This document shows, piece by piece, positions 26,139 to 32,489 of a stretch of 42,809 nt of DNA. The stretch comes from Coriobacteriia bacterium (GTDB taxonomy: Bacteria; Actinomycetota; Coriobacteriia; Anaerosomatales; SLCP01): positions 1-42,809 of the forward strand of contig SKMN01000024.1 of the NCBI GenBank assembly GCA_007121015.1, given 5' to 3'. The notes under the pieces were generated by a model. That model had not been told where the DNA came from, ran no database searches, and saw only the letters and a list, made by a program, of their open reading frames with translations. The first letter of the stretch is position 1. Every line of letters starts with the position of its first letter. Made by a program: the position numbers and the translations under genes.

Positions 26139-26154
26139 GGCGCGCGTGCGCCGT
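26139..26154. terminator. GC-rich hairpin between convergent genes
   Basis: CGGCGC-GCGT-GCGCCG forms a 6-bp stem in the 43-bp gap between the plus-strand oxidoreductase and the minus-strand lipoprotein. No T-tract follows, so bidirectional termination is only a possibility. Confidence 0.3.
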
Positions 26155-26168
26155 CGCGGGCTCCTCGG

Positions 26169-26612
26169 CTACTCGAACATCACGATCTTCCAGTCGCCGT
26201 CGATGCGCTCCATGTAGACGGTGCCCGTCTCGTTCTCCGCTTCGATGATCAGTGTCGCGAGGTCGCCGTCGATCTCGGTGTCGGCGACGTCGGAGTCGAC
26301 GAGCGAGGTGTCGGTGTCGTCGAGGCCGAACTCACCCTCGGCGAACGCGGCCCTGAACTCGGCCTCGAGCAGCGACGCGATGCCCTCCGTCCCGCCGAAC
26401 ATCTCTGCGGCGGCCGCCATCTCCTCGTCCTCGGCAAGGATGCGCTCGGTCATGCGGACGAGGTCCATGTGTTCGAGCGCATCGTCGGCGCGACCGTCCT
26501 TGACGGCGTCGACGAACGCGTCCCAGGCCTGCTCGGGACCCGTGGTACACGCGATCAGGCCGAGGGTGGCCAGCGCGAGGCAGCAGACAAGAGCGATGCG
26601 GATGAAGCGCAT
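26169..26612 (-). CDS. Small lipoprotein, function unknown
   Basis: The 147-residue protein has a lipoprotein signal peptide (RFIRIALVCCLALATLGLIAC; lipobox LIAC with C22). After it come a helical acidic region (PEQAWDAFVDAVKDGRADDALEHMD) and a C-terminal strand-rich part ending TVYMERIDGDWKIVMFE. The overall shape recalls NTF2-like/DUF4878-type extracytoplasmic lipoproteins, but I do not recognise the family with confidence. I chose ATG at 26612 because AGGAGG lies 6 nt upstream, and the upstream extension destroys the signal peptide. It lies 91 nt downstream of the histidine kinase, possibly the last gene of the heliorhodopsin cluster. Confidence 0.75.
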   Translation of the reverse strand: MRFIRIALVCCLALATLGLIACTTGPEQAWDAFVDAVKDGRADDALEHMDLVRMTERILAEDEEMAAAAEMFGGTEGIASLLEAEFRAAFAEGEFGLDDTDTSLVDSDVADTEIDGDLATLIIEAENETGTVYMERIDGDWKIVMFE

Positions 26613-26703
26613 GGGTCTCCTCCTGACCGGGGCCCGTCCGCTCGCGGTGGGAAGCGGGCCGCCGACGATCGTAGTGATGGATGTCTGGAACAGCATACGC
26701 TAC

Positions 26704-28194
26704 TCACGCATCGTCCGCGATGGCATTCGCCGGGCGCGCGGGAAGGGTGAGGGTGAACTCGGAGCCCGTCCCCGGGGTGCTCGACACCGTGATGTCCCCA
26801 CCCATCATCCGTGCGAGCTGCCGGGAGATCGCAAGGCCGAGTCCGGTACCCTGGAGTCGCCTGTCGCGGTCACACGCACGCGCGCGTTCGAACTCATCGA
26901 ACACGCGCCCGATGAAATCGTCTTCTATCCCGCAACCGGTATCGCTCACGACCACCTGCACGGTGTCCTCGTCGGAACATTCGAGTGTGAGGCGCACCGC
27001 ACCCGAGTCGGTGTACTTCGTCGCGTTACTCAAGAGGTTCAGCAGGATCTGCTCGAACTTCTCCCGGTCGAGCATCGCAAGCTTGCCCGGTTGGCAGTCC
27101 GGTCCCATCTCGCAGTGGACCGCAAGCCCTTTGCGCTCCGCTTCGGGACGTACGTACTCGAGTACCTCACCGCAGACCGCGAACACATCGACCTCAGAGA
27201 ACTCCACGGCAACGGCGTGCGCGTCGATGCGCGAGAGGTCGAGGATGTCGTTCACGAGCGAAAGCAGTCGCTTCCCGGACCGCTCGACCATCCGCATCTG
27301 CCGCTGCTGCTCTCCGTTCAGGTCGCCCGGCACCCCGCTCAACAGCACGCCGGAGAAGCCGATGATCGAGTTGAGCGGCGTCCTGAGTTCGTGGCTCATC
27401 GCAGCGAAGAATCGACTCTTCGCTTCATTCGACTCGCGGAGCTCCTCGTTGGTGCGCTCGAGCTCCTCGGTGCGTTCCTTGACGAGCGCTTCGAGCGTGT
27501 CGCTCCGTGCTCGCTCCTCGGTCATGTCCCTAAGGATGCCGATGCACACACCGTCATCGAGAAGGTAGAACGAGGTCGCAAGCCACCTACCGCGAGACGG
27601 CAGCACCATCTCGGCGCCGCGGTTCCCGCCTGCTGCACACAGCCCGGAAAGGTGGGCAAGCAAAGCAGATGTGGCACTGCGATCGAGCGCGAGTGCGGCG
27701 GTGAGGCTGGAGCCTTGAACCTCGCTCCTCGTCGCGCCGACCAAACGGGTGAACGCGGGGTTGGCCTCGAGGATCATCAGGTCGTTCGCGGGCTCTTCTT
27801 GTTCGCATGGGGAGCGGAACTGGACCACGCTGTGGGACATGACGGCGGCGAGGTCCGTCATCCGCTCCTGGAGGGTGTCCGCGCGTTTGCGCGTCGCTAT
27901 CGCGTCGACGAACACGGGTTTCATGAGGTACATGCCGAGGACCATGCACACGGAGATGAGCAGCGCGACACTCTCGGCGTTCAGGTCGAGGGGACGCCCG
28001 GTCGCCGGTGATGCGCTCATCGATGCCGCGAACGACATCGAGCGGCGGATGCCCATGAGCGTCACGGCTACGGCGATCAGCGTCCAGGCGACCGGACGGC
28101 CGGTGACCGTGATCATCCGCACCGCTAAAGCAGCAGCGATGAACTGGAGCGTGATCGAGACCAGCACGACCCACTCGGCTACGCCCATGCCCAT
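26704..28194 (-). CDS. Membrane sensor histidine kinase downstream of the heliorhodopsin
   Basis: The 496-residue kinase has three hydrophobic segments (about 7-30, 35-50 and 75-92), a PAS-like region (about 110-225), a short coiled coil and a HisKA/HATPase core. The phospho-acceptor is H268 in SHELRTPLNSIIGFSG; the N-box NLLSNATKYT and G-boxes DTGCGI and GTGLGLAISRQL are intact, so it should be active. No periplasmic sensor domain is visible. No response regulator gene is nearby. It starts 88 nt after the heliorhodopsin stop, on the same strand, with GGGAGG 7 nt before ATG. A role in relaying a light signal from the heliorhodopsin is inferred from position only. Confidence 0.92.
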   Translation of the reverse strand: MGMGVAEWVVLVSITLQFIAAALAVRMITVTGRPVAWTLIAVAVTLMGIRRSMSFAASMSASPATGRPLDLNAESVALLISVCMVLGMYLMKPVFVDAIATRKRADTLQERMTDLAAVMSHSVVQFRSPCEQEEPANDLMILEANPAFTRLVGATRSEVQGSSLTAALALDRSATSALLAHLSGLCAAGGNRGAEMVLPSRGRWLATSFYLLDDGVCIGILRDMTEERARSDTLEALVKERTEELERTNEELRESNEAKSRFFAAMSHELRTPLNSIIGFSGVLLSGVPGDLNGEQQRQMRMVERSGKRLLSLVNDILDLSRIDAHAVAVEFSEVDVFAVCGEVLEYVRPEAERKGLAVHCEMGPDCQPGKLAMLDREKFEQILLNLLSNATKYTDSGAVRLTLECSDEDTVQVVVSDTGCGIEDDFIGRVFDEFERARACDRDRRLQGTGLGLAISRQLARMMGGDITVSSTPGTGSEFTLTLPARPANAIADDA

Positions 28195-28282
28195 GCGCGG
28201 ACCTCCCTCACGTTCAAGTATCGTCCTCTCGTGCAGGGAAGTCGAGAAAGGCGTGCTTGCTCACGGTTCGTCGAGGCCTGTG

Positions 28283-29044
28283 TCAGCTCGGGATGAGGAC
28301 GTTAGCGAACACCAACCACGCCAGCAGCGACTTGGCGGTGAGACTCAAGAACACGTACGTCGCCTCGCCGAAGAGGTAGTCCCTCCACTTGCCTACCTGC
28401 TTGTATTGCAGGACCTGATTCACGGCGAAGCTGTTGAAGAACACGAACATCGACACGAAGATCCAGTACACGAAACCCGGGGTGAGGTCGCTTGCACCCG
28501 GACCCCACAGGTAGGCGGCGATCGCGATCCACGGGAAGATGCCGGCGATGCAGCCGAAGATGAACGGTGTCCAGTCGGGGTTACCGGGCTGCTCGTACTT
28601 CTCCATCAGCCAGCCAAAGAGGATCATCGAGGCGTTCACGCCAAAGATCGCGGTGAGCGCCGCGATGTCGGTGATCCCCACGAGCGATGCGATGAGCACG
28701 ACCATCAACGACGAGCTGAGCGAATATTCGATCCAGCGGAAGTAGTTTCGATCCTCTTTCAGGCCTGCGACGTAGCGCCCGTACGCGGGGCCGGCGATCA
28801 CGAAGTGCGCGAGAGCCGAGAAGAACAGGAAGAGGGCCACGCCCATGCCGAGGTCGAACTGGAAGTACTCCTGCGGCGGACTGAACACGCCAGGGCCGGG
28901 CCGTACGCTGAGCCACGACGCCGTCACCTGAACGGCGTAGGACTCGGACAGGGCGACGATGACCGCACCCTGCGCGAGGTGGAAGAACCCCATCACGATG
29001 TTGTATATCCGAAGGCGCTTGAATCTCTGGTTCGCATCTGCCAC
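28283..29044 (-). CDS. Heliorhodopsin
   Basis: The 253-residue seven-helix protein is a heliorhodopsin, a retinal photoreceptor distinct from type 1 rhodopsins and inserted with its N-terminus in the cytoplasm. The retinal-binding lysine is K238 in SLTAKSLLAWLVF, the Schiff-base counterion is E106 in RWIEYSLSSSLM, and H22 and H80 fit the conserved histidines near the active site (H23, H80, E107 and K241 in the type protein 48C12). The tail of helix 4 reads FGVNASMILFGWLMEKYE, also characteristic. The start is GTG at 29044 with AAAGGGG upstream. It lies between a CxxxCH lipoprotein and a histidine kinase. Heliorhodopsins have slow photocycles without clear pumping, which suggests sensing or regulation; function is unproven. 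Confidence 0.95.
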   Translation of the reverse strand: MADANQRFKRLRIYNIVMGFFHLAQGAVIVALSESYAVQVTASWLSVRPGPGVFSPPQEYFQFDLGMGVALFLFFSALAHFVIAGPAYGRYVAGLKEDRNYFRWIEYSLSSSLMVVLIASLVGITDIAALTAIFGVNASMILFGWLMEKYEQPGNPDWTPFIFGCIAGIFPWIAIAAYLWGPGASDLTPGFVYWIFVSMFVFFNSFAVNQVLQYKQVGKWRDYLFGEATYVFLSLTAKSLLAWLVFANVLIPS

Positions 29045-29068
29045 GCCCCGCCCCTTTCATCGTGATCC

Positions 29069-29074
29069 ATCATA
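29069..29074 (-). promoter_or_regulatory. Putative -10 box in front of the heliorhodopsin gene
   Basis: The minus strand has TATGAT (five of six matches) about 25 nt before the GTG at 29044. The -35 region is weak and overlaps the inverted repeat at 29088-29104, so an activator or repressor may act here. Confidence 0.3.
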
Positions 29075-29087
29075 ACTGTTGCGATGC

Positions 29088-29104
29088 TGGCTGCGTCGCA
29101 GCCA
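29088..29104. repeat. Perfect inverted repeat upstream of the heliorhodopsin gene
   Basis: TGGCTGC - GTC - GCAGCCA forms a 7-bp stem with a 3-nt loop in the 82-bp gap before the heliorhodopsin gene. No T-tract follows. It may be an operator or an mRNA hairpin. Confidence 0.5.
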
Positions 29105-29126
29105 AGCAGGGCGGGAGCGATCTGGG

Positions 29127-29474
29127 CTACCGGACAGCCAGGTAGTGGACGATGAGTTCGGTCTCTTCCTCAGTCAGCTCGATACGATTACTAGCCTCAT
29201 GGTGCTCAAGATGGGCCCGCCACTCCCCCACGCTCTTCTCAGCAGCATGTACCGGGTCCAGACTATGGCAGATATCCGCGCAATTCACGTCGATCACCGT
29301 GGCGGCCTCCTCTGGATCGACATCGACGGGATCGTCAGCTGGTTCCGGCGAGGGCTCCGATACAGGGTCGGTATCACACCCGATCACCCCTAGTGCGAGT
29401 GTGGCGATCAGGAACACGAACGACAGTGCCACTGCCAGATCCGACGATGAGCTGCCGGATTTCCTGCGAGTCAT
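29127..29474 (-). CDS. Small lipoprotein with a CxxxCH putative c-type heme motif
   Basis: The 115-residue protein has an N-terminal membrane anchor with a lipobox (VIGC, C33), an acidic Pro-rich linker (about 36-57) and a C-terminal domain resembling single-heme cytochromes c: CADICHSLDPVHAAEKSVGEW then LTEEETELIVHYLA. The putative heme site is C65-x3-C69-H70 instead of CxxCH, and the Met usually found near EWxxxxxxM is absent, with H91/H92 in the area. It may bind heme with altered geometry or have lost heme. It is 56 nt downstream of another lipoprotein gene and 82 nt upstream of the heliorhodopsin gene. Confidence 0.75.
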   Translation of the reverse strand: MTRRKSGSSSSDLAVALSFVFLIATLALGVIGCDTDPVSEPSPEPADDPVDVDPEEAATVIDVNCADICHSLDPVHAAEKSVGEWRAHLEHHEASNRIELTEEETELIVHYLAVR

Positions 29475-29530
29475 GCGGCTGTCTCCGTTCGCGTCGGATG
29501 ACGTTCTTGACCGATCGTGCCTTAGCTCGA

Positions 29531-29986
29531 TCAGCGGGAAACGGTGAATTCGTACTCAACGCGCCTGACGTTCGTCGGATCTCCGAGCTCAACAACGTTG
29601 TCCCCCTCGATGTTCTCCCCTTGACTGCCATAGAGTGAGACCACCTCCGACGGCTGCCCGGATGGCTGGAAGGCGATCCAGACCTCGACACTATCGCCAA
29701 TCCATCCTTCTACCGACACCTCAAAGCGGAACGACTCGTCGTTGACGATGGTATCGCCCCTTACGAGGAACACCTCGCCATCGATGTCTACGATCGGATC
29801 GTCCAGGACGTAGTCGATGCGCGCTCCATCCGGTACGGTAGCCGTACCCTCGACGATGATCGTATCGTCGACGATGCTTCCCGAGGCTTCGAACTCGACT
29901 CGGGTGTCCTGCTCCTCTTCGCACCCGGCAACCATAACCGTGCCGACTGCGAGCAGAAGGCAAACGTGTACAACACGCTGCCACAT
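29531..29986 (-). CDS. Secreted lipoprotein, beta-rich, function unknown
   Basis: The 151-residue protein has a signal peptide with lipobox VAGC (C22), then a domain of about 125 residues of alternating short strands (ASGSIVDDTIIVEGTATVPD, SFRFEVSVEGWIGDSVEVW) that resembles an immunoglobulin-like or beta-sandwich fold. I do not recognise a family. A good AGGGAGG lies before ATG 29986. It is the first gene of the same-direction cluster that contains the heliorhodopsin, and the inverted repeat at 30011-30025 lies in its upstream region. Confidence 0.75.
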   Translation of the reverse strand: MWQRVVHVCLLLAVGTVMVAGCEEEQDTRVEFEASGSIVDDTIIVEGTATVPDGARIDYVLDDPIVDIDGEVFLVRGDTIVNDESFRFEVSVEGWIGDSVEVWIAFQPSGQPSEVVSLYGSQGENIEGDNVVELGDPTNVRRVEYEFTVSR

Positions 29987-30010
29987 ACCGCATCCTCCCT
30001 CTCAGCCTCC

Positions 30011-30025
30011 GTAGGTGGAACCTAC
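30011..30025. repeat. Inverted repeat upstream of the heliorhodopsin-cluster lipoprotein
   Basis: GTAGGT-GGA-ACCTAC is a perfect 6-bp inverted repeat about 25 nt upstream of the ATG at 29986. It could be an operator or an mRNA hairpin near the ribosome-binding site. Confidence 0.45.
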
Positions 30026-30138
30026 CCAATCCCGGCCGTCTTTCGCCATCGAGCTCCTTGCAGTCTGCCCAAGGACACGGTCATCATCAGCGCGTGGCGT
30101 CTTGTTGCCCGAGATCGCCAGTTTGCCCACTCTTGACG

Positions 30139-30166
30139 CAAGAAGCCCCGGGGCTGACCCCGGGGC
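30139..30166 (-). terminator. Intrinsic terminator of the tRNA-Val gene
   Basis: On the minus strand GCCCCGGGG - TCAG - CCCCGGGGC forms a perfect 9-bp stem followed by TTCTT. It begins 13 nt after the CCA end of the tRNA. Confidence 0.85.
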
Positions 30167-30178
30167 CTCGAAAGTCGC

Positions 30179-30253
30179 TGGTGGGCGATACTGGATTTGA
30201 ACCAGTGACTTCTACCGTGTGAAGGTAGCACTCTCCCACTGAGTTAATCGCCC
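30179..30253 (-). tRNA. tRNA-Val (anticodon CAC)
   Basis: A full cloverleaf can be drawn on the minus strand. The acceptor stem pairs GGGCGAT (30253-30247) with ATCGCCC (30189-30183), followed by discriminator A and an encoded CCA. The anticodon stem CTACC/GGTAG encloses loop TTCACAC, so the anticodon is CAC and reads GUG (Val). The T arm has GGTTCAAATCC. No intron. It has its own promoter and terminator. Confidence 0.97.
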
Positions 30254-30282
30254 GTACCGGTGCCGCGTGCGCGGCGAGGGAT

Positions 30283-30291
30283 ATTCTATCA
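30283..30291 (-). promoter_or_regulatory. Extended -10 promoter of the tRNA-Val gene
   Basis: The minus strand reads TGA-TAGAAT, an extended -10 box (five of six in the hexamer) about 30 nt before the tRNA 5' end. The -35 is weak, as expected for extended -10 promoters. Confidence 0.55.
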
Positions 30292-30349
30292 CTCCTTGCG
30301 ACGAGTTCCAGGCCCGATCGCGACAAGGATCACGCCCCGCCGTGCGGAG

Positions 30350-31339
30350 TTAACCGATACCACTGGAGCACTCCTTGCCGGCGGTGTGCCAACACCACGC
30401 GTCGGCGAGCATCGTCTTCAGCGCACCGCGCGTAGGCTCCCACCCGAGATCGTCACGAGCACGCTCGGCCGATGCGACCAACACCGCGGGATCCCCCGGA
30501 CGCCTCGGCCCAACGCGCACGTCGACGTCGACGCCGGTGACCTCGGCACACGCACGGACCACCTCGAGGTTCGAGTACCCGTGCCCGTTGCCGAGGTTGA
30601 ACACGCCGCGCGCTCCCCCGCTGCCGAGACGCTCGAGCCCCAAACGGTGTGCCTCGGCCAGGTCGTGCACGTGGATGTAGTCGCGAACACACGTGCCGTC
30701 GGGCGTGGGATAGTCGTCGCCAAATACCTCGAACTCGCGCTGACCGCTGGCCATCGCCTGCAGGATGCGCGGAATGATGTGAGTCTCGGGATCGTGGGCT
30801 TCGCCGAGCGTGCCGTCGGGCCATGCGCCGGCCACGTTGAAGTACCGGAAACGGATGGAGCGGACACCGTGGGCTACACCGTAGGCATCGAGCATCTGCT
30901 CGAACATGAGCTTCGTCGCCCCGTACGTGTTGACCGGCCGGGTGGCAGCGTCCTCGGGGATCGGCACGCTCTCTGGCTCACCGTACACCGCAGCCGTCGA
31001 ACTGAACACGATGTCGCGTACACCGTGACGGACCATGACGTCGAGCATGCGCACCGGCTGGACGACGTTGGCATCGAAGTACGCGCCAGGCTCTGACTGC
31101 GACTCGGCGACCTCGATGAGGCCCGCGAGGTGCATGACGGCGTCGCATCCCGGCAGCGCAGCGTCGAGCGCAGACGCGTCGCCCACCGCAGCGTGCACGA
31201 ACGACGCCCGCGGGTCGATCGACTCACGCCATCCACGCTCGAGAGAGTCCACCACCACGACCTCGTGACCCGAGTCGAGCAGGTGACGGGCGGTGATGGC
31301 TCCGATGTAGCCGGCACCGCCGGTGACGAGGATGCGCAT
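30350..31339 (-). CDS. galE: UDP-glucose 4-epimerase GalE
   Basis: The 329-residue extended short-chain dehydrogenase interconverts UDP-glucose and UDP-galactose, supplying sugar nucleotides for envelope polysaccharides. The NAD+ site is GGAGYIGA near the N-terminus and the catalytic pair is in the YGATK motif (after FSSTAAVYGEPES). RYFNVAGA and a DYIHVHDLAEAH segment are typical of GalE. The frame extends upstream, but ATG at 31339 (MRILVTGGAGYIG) is preceded by GGAGG and is 5 nt after the wecB stop, so wecB and galE form an operon. Confidence 0.95.
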   Translation of the reverse strand: MRILVTGGAGYIGAITARHLLDSGHEVVVVDSLERGWRESIDPRASFVHAAVGDASALDAALPGCDAVMHLAGLIEVAESQSEPGAYFDANVVQPVRMLDVMVRHGVRDIVFSSTAAVYGEPESVPIPEDAATRPVNTYGATKLMFEQMLDAYGVAHGVRSIRFRYFNVAGAWPDGTLGEAHDPETHIIPRILQAMASGQREFEVFGDDYPTPDGTCVRDYIHVHDLAEAHRLGLERLGSGGARGVFNLGNGHGYSNLEVVRACAEVTGVDVDVRVGPRRPGDPAVLVASAERARDDLGWEPTRGALKTMLADAWCWHTAGKECSSGIG

Positions 31340-31344
31340 CCGTA

Positions 31345-32439
31345 TCAGCCTCCGACACAGCCGTCTAGCGGGACGATGCCGCTTTTCAGTGCGGCGACCA
31401 CCCGTGCGGCGACATCGGCGTCCCAGCGCTCGGGCCGCTCCCATTTCCGCGTCGAGCCGAGAGCCTCGGCGAGTCCGGCGAGGATCGACGCGGTATCGGC
31501 GGGCACCACACGGTTCGCGCCGACCTCCACGGTGATGCCGCGCTCGGTGTTGCGCCGCACGGTGACGCACGGCGTGCCCACCATGCACGACTCCTCCTGG
31601 ACGCCGCCGGAGTCGGTGACGATCGCGGCTGCGTCGCGCTGGAGTGCGAGCATGTCGAGGTAGCCGACGGGGTCGACCACGTGAACGCCCACGTCGGCGG
31701 TAAGGCCGGCGGCAGCGAGAAGCGGGCGCGTGCGCGGATGCGCCGGGAAGAGCACCTGTAGCTCGGTAGCGGCGAACGCTGCGGCGATAGCGGCGAGTCG
31801 CTCGGGATGGTCGGTGTTCTCGGGGCGGTGGACCGTGACGAGCACGTAACCACCCGCCGTAAGCCCGTAGCCGGTCGCGACATCGCGCCCTTCGATGCGC
31901 TCGAGGTTGCGCAGCACGCTCTCGGCCATGATGTTACCCACGAAGTGGATGCGCTCGCGTGAGACCCCCTCGGCGACGAGGTTCTCGTCGGCCCCGCGCG
32001 CCGGCGTAAGGTGCATCGCGGACAGCTGGTCGGCCACGAGCCGGTTGATCTCTTCGGGCATCGACATGTCGCCGGAGCGCAAACCGGCCTCGAGATGGAC
32101 GACCGGGACGTGCAGCTTACTCGCGGCGAGCGCGCCGGCGAGCGTCGAGTTCACGTCGCCGACCACGATCACGGCGTCGGGCGCCTCGGCCATGAAGAGC
32201 TCCTCGAGTGCCATCATCGCCTTGCCGGTCTGCACGGCGTGCGTTCCCGAACCAACGCCGAGGAACCACGTGGGCTCGGGGATGTCGAGGTCGGTGAAGA
32301 AGACATCGCTCATCGCGGCGTCGTAGTGCTGGCCGGTGTGCGCGATGTGTGCGTCGAAGCCTGCCGCGGCGAGCGCAGGCATGAGCGGGCCGACCTTGAT
32401 GAAGTTGGGACGCGCGCCGACCACGACGATCAGTCGCAT
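31345..32439 (-). CDS. wecB: UDP-N-acetylglucosamine 2-epimerase (non-hydrolysing)
   Basis: The 364-residue enzyme converts UDP-GlcNAc to UDP-ManNAc for teichoic acid-like or capsule polymers. Family motifs are GARPNFIKVGPL (N-terminus), GDVNSTLAGALAA, HLEAGLRSGDMSMPEEINR and TDSGGVQEES. The frame runs far upstream in an overlap with the CWB2 gene, so the real start is ATG at 32439, preceded by GGAAGGA. It forms an operon with galE, 5 nt apart. Confidence 0.96.
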   Translation of the reverse strand: MRLIVVVGARPNFIKVGPLMPALAAAGFDAHIAHTGQHYDAAMSDVFFTDLDIPEPTWFLGVGSGTHAVQTGKAMMALEELFMAEAPDAVIVVGDVNSTLAGALAASKLHVPVVHLEAGLRSGDMSMPEEINRLVADQLSAMHLTPARGADENLVAEGVSRERIHFVGNIMAESVLRNLERIEGRDVATGYGLTAGGYVLVTVHRPENTDHPERLAAIAAAFAATELQVLFPAHPRTRPLLAAAGLTADVGVHVVDPVGYLDMLALQRDAAAIVTDSGGVQEESCMVGTPCVTVRRNTERGITVEVGANRVVPADTASILAGLAEALGSTRKWERPERWDADVAARVVAALKSGIVPLDGCVGG

Positions 32440-32489
32440 GCGGTATCCTTCCGCGAGGCGAACCGGCCGCACTGATGGTATCAGAAGGC

